Source of the DNA: Mugil cephalus
Lineage: Eukaryota > Chordata > Actinopteri > Mugiliformes > Mugilidae
DNA length: 64,000 bases
NCBI RefSeq assembly: GCF_022458985.1
Contig: NC_061777.1
Span: 7,604,668 to 7,668,667 of the forward strand
Direction of reading: 5' to 3'
Positions 1 to 37,600 of the stretch are shown here, piece after piece; position 1 is the stretch's first letter; every line of letters begins with the position of its first letter. The notes beneath the pieces were generated by a model. That model did no database searches. It saw only the letters and a list, made by a program, of their open reading frames with translations, and had not been told where the DNA came from. A program made the position numbers and the translations under genes.

Positions 1-2446
1 GAGAGGAGACAGCCGCACAGAAAACCTAACTGGCTGCCCTGAGGCTGGAGAGAGGGTGCGAGGGAAAAGACTGGGAAGAGAGCGGGAAACGTGACATAAA
101 AGCACGTCTGTCTCAGAGAAAAACACAGTCGATTATAAAAATCAAGCTATACAAAAAAAAAAGGAAATTTCTCATTCTGTGCATCCCTCGGCTACTGTGT
201 GACTGTGACTCAACAGAGTGGCGAGGCTATAAATGAAAGCCACGACAGAAAAGCACAAAAGCAAAACAGCCAGTAAATCATGACTAGAGTCCCATTTAGA
301 CCCCCCCTCCACCTCCTCCTCCCCTCCCCTCAGGCCTAACACAGATGAAACTCTCCCTCGTCCATGTCTCAACTTCAGTCGTCACCAGTGGCTGCAGAGA
401 GAGGAGACTTAAGAGCAAAAAGAGCTCAAATAAAAGTGCACCCGCCTCCCTCCTGGCCACTTTTCATGTGGGCTCTCTACTCCATTAAGCTTTGACCTTT
501 CACTTCTTGCTTTGTCTTTTTAGAGCCTTTGGGCCATGTATGAATGACTTGCACTGTGTACATAGAAATTAGGCTAACCATAACAGATACGTGTAAAATA
601 GTACAGACATGTCAGAAAGGGTGATCCGGTTTATGAACTGTCACAGCTGAGTAGGGAGAATTTATATCCAGAAGGTGTAAACTATCAGCGGGGAGAAGAT
701 TTAAGGTCAGTGTCAAAGAGACGGTTAGTCTACAGTCGAGTGATTCCGGTGACTTTTCTTTCCCGAAACCTTTTTTGAAAGACACTGACAAACCGCAGGT
801 TTCTCCACAGTCGGGCCCACAGGAGTCAGATGGCACGCACAGTTGAGACAGAGAATGCAGTCGTGCTGCTGTTGCAAAACTGGACCGACAGGCCTGACAC
901 CAGCTAAACGACGCGGTGGAGCCAGCAGTGAGCAACGCTGGGCCACATCCAGTCAATCAGGCCGCAGAAGAACGACAGAGGGGGAGGAGGGAAAGGTCTC
1001 ACCACAAGTCACCTTATTCATTTCCATTTCTCAGCAGCTGTCAGGATAACACGAGTCAGGAGAGATTTCTTTTTTCAGCAGCTGTTTCTAACCATTATAA
1101 AGATTTTTTTTTCACTAAACAGCTCATAAAGAGGTAGATAACAAACTGGGGAAAACGTACATTGCTGAATTTGAAACCTCTCGTGTGGAAATACACCTTG
1201 CATCAGGCTAAACTCCCTGAACACAAAGAACTGGCTCGAACAGGAATCAGAGGTTGTGTAAACATTCAACCGGCCGGAGATGAGTATCACGTTATGCTTG
1301 AATATAAGATTACAAGCATAACAAAATGTAACAATAAGTATTGTCACAACAGCCAAAAGTTATATGTAGACGTGGTTTAGCTCTGTGGTATGCATGCTGT
1401 CCTGTATTCAGGCTGGGCTCTACATGTTGCTTGTATAAAAACTACTAAAACTAAACTAATAATCTAAATCTGAACTGAGCTTCACCTTCTGTATGTACAC
1501 TGTAACCGTCCCTAGCATGCATCCAAACATATCAGCTGATAATTGATTCACTTGTTACACTTATTATTTGAAGCACATTATCAGGAGAATATAAAAAAAA
1601 TAATCAATAAATAGCTAGTCGACGTCGTTTTTGTCAATCTTCAATCAAAAGGAATTCATTCACAACTATAAAATATTCAGAATGGAACAGTTGCCAGAGC
1701 ACAAGGCTGCAATCAGTGTGAGTGCTGCCAAATATCAGCATGGAGCCGTAACACGGGGGCACCTCTGAGGAGAGGCTCTTCATCACCGACACACACAGAG
1801 GTTGAGGGCTTTGTGAGGGGGAGGACGGGAGCTTCTCAACCAATTAATCCCAGACATGGTTAAAATAAGCACAATCAACTCATCTAATTAACTGTTTCTG
1901 TACATTTACCAAAAAATCATCTTGTAAAAGAACCCGCAGCAATTTAATTTTATGGTTAAGTGAATCTTAAAGCTCTTGTTACTCATTTGTTTCTATTTTG
2001 ATGGCTAAATCACATTTCCGTGACAAACTATTAGACTAATAAACACTTAAGCAGCTGTAGAATAAAGAATTAGCAAACCAGCTCCGGAGCTGCCTCTTTA
2101 TCAGTAAGAAAAACCCCTAATAAATCTAAACTGGACGAGATCAGAGATTAGCTGCTGATATCAATACTGAGACACTGAATGTCTCCAGCATATTGACTGA
2201 AAGCATAGTGCCGTCTACACACGCATGCGGTTCTCTGCTCTAACATCATTAGGTAAAGTGCACAAGATGGTGATCTTTAGATTAGCAGGATTGAAACAAA
2301 TCACTGCAGCAGGTGCAGACCCGACCCTGACAGGACAGAAGGACAAAGAGGAAAATAGCTGCATCCTCCTCGGTCTCAAGACCATTTGTAAATTGCAGCT
2401 GCTTCAAGGATACAACTCAGAGAGGTTTGGAGGAAAATGGTAAAAG

Positions 2447-2499
<53 letters not shown>

Positions 2500-3047
2500 G
2501 TATGCCAATCTGATTTTGGTTTGCCTGATCATTGTGTAATTCAGATCACACCACATTCCCTCTGTTTAACTCCACCAACTGAAAGCTTTGAGCAAACACA
2601 GCGAAGTTGACACGTGTCATTAAAGAGAGAAACGCTTTGTTTGCAGTGCATGCAAAAAAAAATGGATAAATAGATATTGAAATAGTTTTTATATTTATTC
2701 AAAGCATTTCTGTGGCTGCAAACCACAAAGTCCTGAGGATTTTTTTTTTAAACTACATAATATAATGCTGTAACTTTCTTCCCTCATATGATGTAGCCTC
2801 ATGACTCCACGCTGTATGAATGGTTTGCTCTCTTACTTGCTGTAGACTTTTTTCACAGCACTTAGTCTGTTGGTGTCACACTTACAACGCTTCGTTGCGC
2901 ACCAGGAACCTAAGCTTCCTCAAAGTAATCGACAACTAAACAGCAGTTTTCTTCAACTGTGTCTTCACTAGAACTTCAGATATTTAATCCAACTTTGACA
3001 TTTTCTCGTGGAAACAGAAAATAATAACAATATGATGAGGAGCTTAC
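1..3047 (-). other. slc25a1: Intron 1 of slc25a1 (5' part, continues off the left edge)
   Basis: The stretch follows the GTAAGC donor of the citrate carrier exon, so it is read as intron. I looked on the minus strand for the next expected coding block (a glycine-rich start followed by the first mitochondrial-carrier signature) and did not see it, so exon 2 must lie to the left of the window. The stretch holds an AAT microsatellite and several A/T tracts but no convincing coding sequence. Confidence 0.7.
2449..2499. repeat. (AAT)n microsatellite
   Basis: About 17 uninterrupted AAT/TAA units inside the presumed first intron of slc25a1. It is a simple tandem repeat and likely polymorphic. Confidence 0.97.
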
Positions 3048-3159
3048 CTGCCAAAATCGCCTTTCCAGGGTGAGTTAATTTCGCTTTCCCAGCCGGCGCC
3101 GCTGCCGCCAGACACCGTGGTCTGGAGAAAGGGCTGACAAATGTGCCTTTATCCTGCAT
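3048..3159 (-). CDS. slc25a1: Citrate carrier, first coding exon (mitochondrial tricarboxylate transport protein, partial)
   Basis: The exon encodes 37 residues plus one base. The SLC25A1 family exports citrate from the mitochondrial matrix in exchange for malate, supplying cytosolic acetyl-CoA for lipid synthesis. The peptide starts MQDKGTFVSPFSRPRC and continues with an AAAAPAGKAKLTHPGKAILA segment closely matching the N-terminal region of vertebrate SLC25A1, just before the first carrier repeat. The ATG has A at -3. The exon ends in phase 1 at GCAG|GTAAGC, so the next exon would supply a glycine, as in the human protein (ILAGG). The exon lies head-to-tail behind the clathrin gene, the same neighbour pair as human SLC25A1-CLTCL1. 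Only the N-terminus is in the window. Which teleost slc25a1 copy this is cannot be told. Confidence 0.88.
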
Positions 3160-3480
3160 AGTTTCACTAAAATAAACAGTAGCAAAGCTTTAAATCTACT
3201 GTGATTTATTTTATCAATGCAGCTTGTGGTTGTTGTTTTGTTTTTTTTGTCCAAGAAGGGTGGAGTGCGCAACACATGGACGGCGCGCTTTCCGGGATGC
3301 AGGTGTTCTCTGTTGCGTCCGGAGACTCAGGCGGATCTCTGTTTGACAGTGGGCGGACACTAGGACTGTCGAGGAAGTTGGGATCGTCTATATCCAATAT
3401 ATGTTATTTATAACCATGGCAACGCTGTCTCGCGACGGTAGTGCGTAAGAGCGCATGGCAAACCGGAAGCGAAAAAAAGG
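3160..3480 (-). promoter_or_regulatory. slc25a1: Probable slc25a1 5' UTR and promoter
   Basis: The stretch directly upstream of the slc25a1 start is richer in CG dinucleotides than the flanking introns (for example around 3280-3330 and 3425-3480) and has no TATA box at a useful distance. It looks like a short TATA-less CpG-type promoter. The transcription start cannot be placed. Confidence 0.45.
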
Positions 3481-4052
3481 GCGGATAAAGATTTTGCTTC
3501 GAGTCCTGCTGCGAAGAAGAGGAACTTTGTGCTTTCTCCGTGAAGCGAGTGAACTCAAGCATCCACCGAGTCTGTCGGATGACTGGGGTCAGTGGGTGTC
3601 AAACTGTGTGTCTATATGGGCGGAGAGGGCGAGAGAAACCGGCCACTCTTTCCCCCCCAACAGAAAAGGGCGGGGCGCAGCCTCTCTCGTCTCTTTATAT
3701 TTCCATTTGAATACAGCTCATCGAGGAAGAATAACATCGTATTCCCCTGTTATTAAGTGGCTAAACATTTTGGGTTTTTCCAGCACCACCTAGTAAAGGG
3801 TCCAAGCCACACCCTCTCCAAACAAAGACGCTGCAGCTCTCACAGAGATAGAAACCATCAATCAGGTCCTGTCAGCTCGGTTAGTAAAATGTCAGGGTCC
3901 AGCAGAGGATGGAAACAACAGCCCAGTGTAAAATGGCTGGGTTAAAGCTGTAAATCCACCTCCAAAAACAAACATATATATAAAACATTTATATTTGTTT
4001 CCTGGTGTGGATGAGTGTAGTAAAAAATGGCACAAACACACTGTGTGTAAAG

Positions 4053-4058
4053 TTTATT
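4053..4058 (-). terminator. Alternative poly(A) signal AATAAA (clathrin gene)
   Basis: TTTATT on the plus strand is AATAAA on the minus strand. It lies about 1.6 kb past the clathrin stop codon. Confidence 0.4.
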
Positions 4059-4209
4059 CCTGTTTCTGTATGTATGACTTGTGCAGATAGAAGTGTGTGC
4101 AACTCAGACTTTCGCCTTGACAAGTCCAATGCTAAAGACGGGGCAGAGCTCAAGTCAACAACAACTAAGCCGTCACCACTTTGCGCAGCCTTGCCTCAAG
4201 ACTTCACCG

Positions 4210-4215
4210 TTTATT
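4210..4215 (-). terminator. Poly(A) signal AATAAA (clathrin gene)
   Basis: The canonical hexamer on the minus strand lies about 1.46 kb past the stop codon. It is the first good candidate signal I found downstream of the stop; only transcript ends can confirm use. Confidence 0.45.
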
Positions 4216-4845
4216 AACTTGCTGTTTTTTTGCATTTTGTCCTTTTTCTTACAAAAATCATTATGCTTTTTTTTTTTTTTAGACTACAACACACACTATA
4301 GACAATACATACGGTTTTCAATATCTGACTTCTTTGATTAGTATTTCAATATATTTAAATTATACACTGTTTTCAGTACAGTAATGATTTTTTTTTCTTA
4401 ACCAGCTGGCACCAGGATGTGAATTAATGTCCCTCTGCGTTTTCTCGAGTCCGTCGGCGCTTCATCAACGTTCTCTGTTAGTTGGGTGAGAAAGTTTTGT
4501 TGTACATCACTTAGTTTTTTTTTTGTTTTTTTTGACACAACATTAGTAATACTTGATATACTTGAGTGTAACATGGAAATTGTGCTCCTGGTTGCAGCAT
4601 TATAGTTTGGCAGCACATGCACCGACTACAGCGTGTAGCTTCTTCTTTTTTTTTTTTTTTTTCCTTCTTCTTCACCTGCTTTCTTTTGCCTTTTAAATCA
4701 TAACCGTCCTGAAACTCCAGAAGTCCGGTATCAGAGTCTGAAAAGTCAACTGGTTTGCGGCTGCAAGGGGATGAACATTTCATTGAGTGTCTCTTGGTTT
4801 GGCAAAATATCCCACAAAGGCTTTCGAGGAGGCTAAACACACACA

Positions 4846-4950
<105 letters not shown>

Positions 4951-5630
4951 CGTAACCTCACATACAAGTGTTCTTAGTCCACATACAGCAAACACTTTGT
5001 ACCTGTTGTGAAAGGACAAACAAAACTATTGCACAGTAACTGTCTTTCCTAATCGGTTCACGAGACAGTTGTGAAATTAAAATGAGCCCATCTCTTTCTT
5101 TTTCTTTTGCGGCCTCCTCCGAGTATGCAAGGCTGTAACAGTGCTTTAGGAGGGAGGGGGAGACACACAAACACACGTGCCCCTCCGCTCCTCAGTAGAG
5201 TCTCTTCTTCTTCTTCTTCAGTGCTGAAAAGAAACCGAAAATAAAAAAAAAAAAGCTGCTCTATGGTTAACAAAGTCTACGTGGAACAGCAACAGGACAG
5301 AGTGGTTTGGTGCAACTAATGTTATCTTCAGTGTGTTAAATCCTCTAGGAGCTGAGAGGTGACTTCATGCCGTGTAGATCAGTGATGCGGTTATAACGTC
5401 CGAGTGGAAAGGAGACGCGGGGGAGGGGGAGGAGAGACTGGAGAGGAAGAGTTTCTGTTGCGGTTTCAGTGAACTCAGGTGGAGTCTCACTGGGGAGTGA
5501 AGGCCAGTGAAATGTCAGCAGTCTCTGCGCCGCCACTTGAGATCAAGAGCAGCACGTTTCAGTGTGGTTCAAGTCCGAGGATGTGTGCGAGTGTGTGTCG
5601 GGGAGGGAGAGGGACAAAGAGAGAGATATG

Positions 5631-5671
5631 TGGAGGTGGAGGAGGAGGTGGAGGAGGAGGAGGAGGAGGTG
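5631..5671. repeat. GGA/GGT-rich tract next to the clathrin stop codon
   Basis: A purine-rich triplet run on the plus strand ends six bases from the stop. In the mRNA it is a C/U-rich tract directly behind the TAG. Confidence 0.9.
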
Positions 5672-5676
5672 GGGTT

Positions 5677-31611
<25,935 letters not shown>

Positions 31612-32200
31612 TTCTGGAGGATTTCTCTGTCTGCAGACTCCGTGAGGAAGGAGAGGGGAAGGGGACAACAAGAGGACAGAGGTGGTCTTGCTTCTTTGTG
31701 TGCCCTGAACGCCCCAAAAAGTCAAAATTGATGGGCAGTAGTAGGTGGTCTGGGTGGCTTGCGTTGGTATCGCACGAATCCAGTGACTGCTCCCATTCAG
31801 TATCCCCCCCACTGCACAGAGTCCTGAATCAAAAACTCCGCACCTCCGCTGAGGAAACTAGTCCGCGTTAACTCCTACTGAGCGGAGTCGGTGCTTCCTG
31901 GTGCCTTGTAAGGAGACGGGGCTGTCCTTAAAATCCCACTTATTGTAAGCGATGACTTTGCATAAGCATCCCGTGTCGTGGATCGCTTTGTTTTGGTTTG
32001 TTTTTTTTCTTTCACAGAGCTGTCAGTGCATTTGTTCGGACGTGCCGTGTGTACCCCTCCGCCACGCAGCCCCTTCCCCCTTCCTTTCCACCAACTTCGA
32101 AATCAGGGCTCGAGACACGGTACGCTCCCCACCGTTGCACAATTTCTTTAAGACTGCACACACATACACACACACACCTCTTCCACAGAAGTGTGTTTTT
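31612..32200 (-). promoter_or_regulatory. cltcl1: Clathrin heavy chain 5' UTR and promoter region
   Basis: The sequence upstream of the clathrin ATG is richer in CG dinucleotides than the introns, lacks an obvious TATA box, and has no repeats until a short CA run near 32158. This is what is expected for a housekeeping promoter. The start of transcription is not determinable by eye. Confidence 0.4.
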
Positions 32201-33074
32201 GTGGGCATGACGCATGTGCATGTGCAGACTGCTGAGGTTTCACAGGTTTGTTTGTCTGTCTTTCATAGAGCTGAGACGGCATCATGCTTTGACCTTTAGG
32301 CCAACAGATTCTCAACAGTGACCCCCCACCCCCCTCCCATCTGAGCAGCAAGCTGTTCACACTTTACATATTTAACATATTAAGTCAATCCTAAAACCAT
32401 GTCATCAAACCATCAGCTAAACTTTCCGGGCCCCAGACGAGATGTTAAATATAGAGGAGACCGACTCTGTGGAGTTAGATCCGTTTAAAAGCCATAACCA
32501 CTTCGACCACAAGCTGTCATTGTGTGGTTTATCTGAAACATAACTTCCTTTCAAATTCAATAAAAGGTCGCGCATACAGTGCAGATGCGAGGCAATATTA
32601 CACATAGGATGTGGACATCATCTAAAATAGAAAAGTTCCCCTTTTGACAGATCTCAGTGGCTTGATGCACTTTTAACTTCCTCTATTGGAAATAGGAAGG
32701 AAGCAAATATTTCCTATTGAGACATTTATGACCAGAGTGACCCACACGGGGGTTAAACGTGCACAGGGTGAGAGTTTACTTAAAGTGACACAGCAGAGGC
32801 AATGTAAATCAATAACATCTTTAATTAATTATGTTTGCAATAAAAATCACCTGGGATTACCATACCAAAATAAAATGCCCAGCTTCAAATCAAATTGTGA
32901 TCCTACAGTGGGTCCTACAGGGGTCACACGTCCACATGCCGTATCACACTGCCGTGTCAACTTGAAACGTTGTTCTAATTATATATATTTATATATATTT
33001 GATGTTTGACCACAGAGATGATAGTTTCACCCCGACAGGAAGCAGGTGTGACCACTAGTGTCTGGTCAGCAGCT

Positions 33075-33076
<2 letters not shown>

Positions 33077-33108
<32 letters not shown>
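33077..33108. repeat. (CA)n microsatellite
   Basis: Sixteen CA units in the blnk-clathrin intergenic region. Confidence 0.95.
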
Positions 33109-33110
<2 letters not shown>

Positions 33111-33297
33111 AACACAAAGTGCTCCTGTTGACCCTGTCTAATGAGGATCCATCACGAGCGGAGATGACTTCACTCAAAGTGATTCGTTTACTTTTAATCT
33201 TTTTAATGAACCACAGACCTGTGGTCAGTTATGGGATCTAGGTTACTGGTGTAACGGTAAAGATGCGTCTCAAAAGGTTTTCAGTTTTGGTATATCC

Positions 33298-33323
33298 AAA
33301 AAAAAAAAAAAAAAAAAAAAAAA
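33298..33323. repeat. Pure A tract, 26 bp
   Basis: An uninterrupted A run on the plus strand. It could be the tail of an old retroposed element, but no element body is recognisable beside it. Confidence 0.9.
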
Positions 33324-33997
33324 CATGGCGTTAAAAGACCAGAAAAATACAACAAAGATTATGTAAAGCTGGTATATTTTGGTCTGTATTGCACATATAT
33401 ACAACATCACACAGCATACTTTCTTTTTTTAAAAAAAAAATCATTAAACAGAACAAAGCCAAAGACATGTGTAGCCTGGACTTAAAATAAAATAAGTGTT
33501 TACAGCCATTTAACTCACTGGTCCATCACACCTGACCACTGCAGCGATGATGAGCAGGAGGTCTGGTATAATATTTGTAAAAAAGTCGCTCAAATAAAGG
33601 GAAGACCTCAATCATTTCATCCAGAGGCAGACAGATATAGACTGAATGACAGTGTTTGTCAGAGTAACAAAGTGACACAGTGTCTTTTTTCACTCGGGCG
33701 CAGCTAACCTTTTGCAATAACTGTTAAAATGATGACACAGTGCAAAAGAGAAAAATCTGAACTTGCTGATCTCTGGCTTTCATGCCAGTGCACGTAAGTG
33801 CATGGAAAGTGTGCATTGCCTTTTTCCAGTTATTATAAGAAATAATAATGATAATAAAAAAAAAAAACATTTCATAGAGGTGCAATTACATTTTGTGAAT
33901 GGCACGCGATATTTCCAAGTGGGAAACTTTCAGACGGTGCCATTATCTCCGTGACTCATGTGAACACAGCGTGAGAAAGGCTGGTCGTAGTGTAGGT

Positions 33998-34676
33998 TTA
34001 AGGGCGCACAGGGTGAGTTAAATTTGCCGTATGCTTAGCCTGGCTCTTGCTGTCAATCAGTAACAGTTGGTTAAGCTTGTGGTAAGAAATCATATCGTCG
34101 AGACTGGTGAAAACCTAAGAGAGGGGAAGATAAAGGGACAAATGCAATTAGATAACGAGCCTGAAATTATCTTTGTCTTCTTCTTCTTCTTCTCCGTCTT
34201 CCCAAACTGCCCTGACCTCTTCGTTCTTCTTGCCCTCCTTTCCGAGGGCGTAGCGTTGTGTGTCTTCCAGATAGCGGATGGGGATGTTGTACACCTTCTG
34301 CTGGTAGAGCACAGCGAGGGTGTACGGCTGGCGGGAGCTCTGCGCAGAGCTGTGTCGGATGAGGAAGGCACCGTCCTGCAAAACAGGAATATCTGACACA
34401 TAAAAAGAGCTCGGGCGAAGAATGAATGAACTGAGGAAATGAAAGAAAGGCACATATTACTGTAATCATGCAATGGAAAGGAAAAAATACTCAAAAAATA
34501 CTCAACACTCAGCAGATTTCACCATTGCCTGTGCAGCATGTTTGCTTCAAATGGAACCTAAATCTTAATCTAATAGGTGGAAATAACTTTTTTTGTTCTT
34601 GGTCTACCTTGTTGATTCTCTGTAAGAGATCCTCAGCTGTCTTCCTGTTGCAGTCTCCAGCAAACCATTCTTTGTC
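33998..34676 (-). CDS. blnk: SH2 domain exons of the B-cell linker gene
   Basis: Three exons encode the C-terminal SH2 domain, which in BLNK binds phosphotyrosine sites on partners such as Btk and HPK1. Visible hallmarks are the opening KEWFAGDCNRKTAEDLLQ helix, the phosphate-binding FLIRHSS (FLVR type, arginine present), QPYTLAVLYQQKVYNIPIRY in the central sheet, and LLLIDSK near the end. The protein stops at NLTHPVRP and TAA, 38 codons into the last exon, where mammalian members also end within a few residues. Confidence 0.9.
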
Positions 34677-37600
34677 CTGGGATATACAGCAAATATGAAT
34701 CTGTTACAGCATTCACTGAGTTATTCCATTTACTCTAAAGTTCTCTACTTACTCTACTTAAGTTTGAGCTATGATACGCATAGACATGTAATTTAATGAA
34801 AGAGTTTTAGGATTAAATCATCCAATCTTTCTATAAATAAATAAATAAAAAGACAACAAATCAGTGCATTTTCTCAGACTAATCATCCCACGGTCTCTCA
34901 GATTTTCCTAGCAACGTACAGATCACTGGGTTAAACTACCCAAATCAATGTAAAAGTAGTTAATGCGCATTAATGCATTGGAACTGACAATCAAACTGTG
35001 CAGTATACAATCATTTATCAATAAAATATCGATTTATTGGTTCGTGCTGATACATTCGAAAGTGGGACTGAATAGTTTCACATGTTGCACTTCTGATCTT
35101 TAACAACAACAACAAAAAAATCTATATTTTCTGCGCACAGTGAAACCGTACCTCGTTCCCAGATTGTTTGGTTGCCTTCGTGCCGCCATAGGAGGCTTAA
35201 AACAAACAGAAAACATATGTCAAGAACAAGTTCACGGGGGAAAAAAAATACTTGGCAGCAACAAGATGTTTAAAAAGGAAAAAGTAAAGACAGCATTATC
35301 CAAGCAATGTTTGGATTATATCAAAGTAAAAAAAGAAAGAAAGAAAGAAAGCAGGGCCCTTGATGATCACAGTCATCCCTCAGGATTTAAAACTTAAAAT
35401 GTGAGCTTACCCACTGGCTTAGGTTCTACCACAGGAGGATTTGGAGGGCTGGGGTAAAGAAGGAGCGGGTGCTGTTACTGTTTAATTCTGGCAGTGTGTT
35501 TCATCTATCTAATAAACCCTCTCCAGCATCTCTATGTTCTGCAGCTCCTACCTGGGTTTAGCTTCCTTCAGGTTTGGCAGCATAGGCGGCTTTACCCCGG
35601 GAGTCGGCGGGGGGAGTTTGGAGGGAAACGTGGCCCGTCTCGCTTCAACCGGAGGAGCTATGGAGGCAAATTCACGTAGCCCTCATCATCACGGACAAAA
35701 TAAAGTACTCCACAAGTGCTGATTATTAATTAGCACTTAATTAGTAAAGAAGAAGTGATCCTGACCTGCTTTTAACTCGTTCATTGAAGGCAACTGTGAA
35801 TTCTGAAAGGGAGGAAATAAATGTCACAGCTGTGTGAGTTTAATTTCCGATGTTGGGAGTAGTGGGAGGGTAAGAATGAAAAGCTTTGAATTCAGATTTT
35901 TGTCTTGGCAGTCTCATTTCAAATTAGCATCGAGCTTAGCATAAGAAAATGACGAGGCAGACATAAATAGACACACTCACAGACTTAGCTCTGGGAACTG
36001 GAGGCTTCATCCTGCAGATAGCGAGAACGTGCATGTTTAGTAACCCTAATACTACAAGTACCACATTTGGCATTGGATCTTAGTCTGATCGGACATAGCG
36101 TGCGAAGCTATAGAGGCGTTTTATATACTGGAGGTTACGTGAGCTTATATCATCAGTTACGGGGCAGGACAGAAGCTGCTTTGACTCAGCGAGAGGTTCA
36201 CTTACATGGGAATGGGAGCAGGTACAAGTACGGCCATGGGAGCTGGAGGCTTCCTCATTGGGCCACGCGCGGCAGGAGAGCAAGCTGAGAAAGGAAAGGG
36301 AGGAAGGATTTTTTTTTTATCTCGCTTTCAGTCATCTGGAAATTAAGTCTTTCCTTTGACATTTTGAATTTGTTCTAATTGCAGCTGGCGAACGTTCACA
36401 ATCTCATCAAACGCCGTTATGCAAACTTGTAATCAACACCTCGGAGCCAGGGCTTGTGAAGCGCGATGCAGCCTACCTGCTGTTGGCTCTAAATAAAGGT
36501 CATCATTATCCTCCTGAAACAGAGAACAACGGATATCACATGGGAGCAGAAGCTCAGTCTCGTTCATGATGTGGACGTTTTATATCAGCCTTTAAATGTT
36601 CACATAGGATTTTTTAAGTCTCCTGTGAATGAATGGTCAGTTTCTCGCTGCAAGCGTCTCTCATTGAACCAGTGTTAATGTTGTTAATGTTACGTATTTA
36701 ACAAAGGGTCCGCATCGTGAATCTGCAAAGTGTCAAAATTACATAGAATTTGTAGTTATATTTTCAATGAAAATAACTGCTGTCCCTGATTTGTCCACTG
36801 TTTTAGTCAGAGACGTGGACAGACAACGTGCCCAAATTGCAATTCTTCTTCTTCTTCTTCTCATGAAATTTCCCTTTTTTTAAAGGATAGTTCGTCAATT
36901 GTAAACATTCTCCTAATTTACTTCTTTTCACTAAAAGTAACGGAAAAACAAATGGAGCAGTTGTTACTTTAAGTGATCAAGTGTTGCCAGATGGGAAATA
37001 ACAAATTATCATACCAGAAGTTTAAGATTATCGTATTTTGAAGACAGTTATAGTATATACCAAATTTGACATTGCTCATTACCATCTGCTACAGTAAAAC
37101 CTTACCCAGACCATGTAGTGTAGCTTATAATGCTGTTTTTCCTTTAAATAAACTAACAGCACTGTTAAAGTTATGGACTGAAAAGGTCAAATTATCGCAC
37201 ATCATGGGAGTTTTTGGAATTACTGATTGTACAGAGGGAGATATTTTCATACAAATATGCTTGTTATCATACGTCTGGCAACGCTGCTTATCATCTTACT
37301 GGTCCGGCCGCTTCCCAAACTAAAATGAGATAGACACTCCTGTTTTAGATGACGCAGTGTACGTCAAAGCAGCAGAATATCTTAGCCCTTAACAAGGCCA
37401 CATACATGGTAGCAAGAGCTTCATAAATATATTTTCATTTGTGCAGGACTATTGTGCAAATACTGACTATTAAGAGACGGGGCTCAACAGTCCACTATAC
37501 AACCAGAATACATTTCACACAGAATTTATACGATAATAAATAATAATAATACAAGTCAAATTCACCTCTTGTTCGTTTGGATCCAGATAAACATCTGAAA

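Larger units (their letters stand above)
32200..33997 (-). other. Intergenic region and blnk 3' UTR
   Basis: No coding sequence was recognised. On the minus strand there is no canonical AATAAA close behind the blnk stop; ATTAAA variants occur at about 33193-33207 and near 32820, so the blnk 3' UTR probably ends around 33.2 kb. The region holds a CA microsatellite (33077-33108) and a pure A tract (33298-33323). Confidence 0.45.
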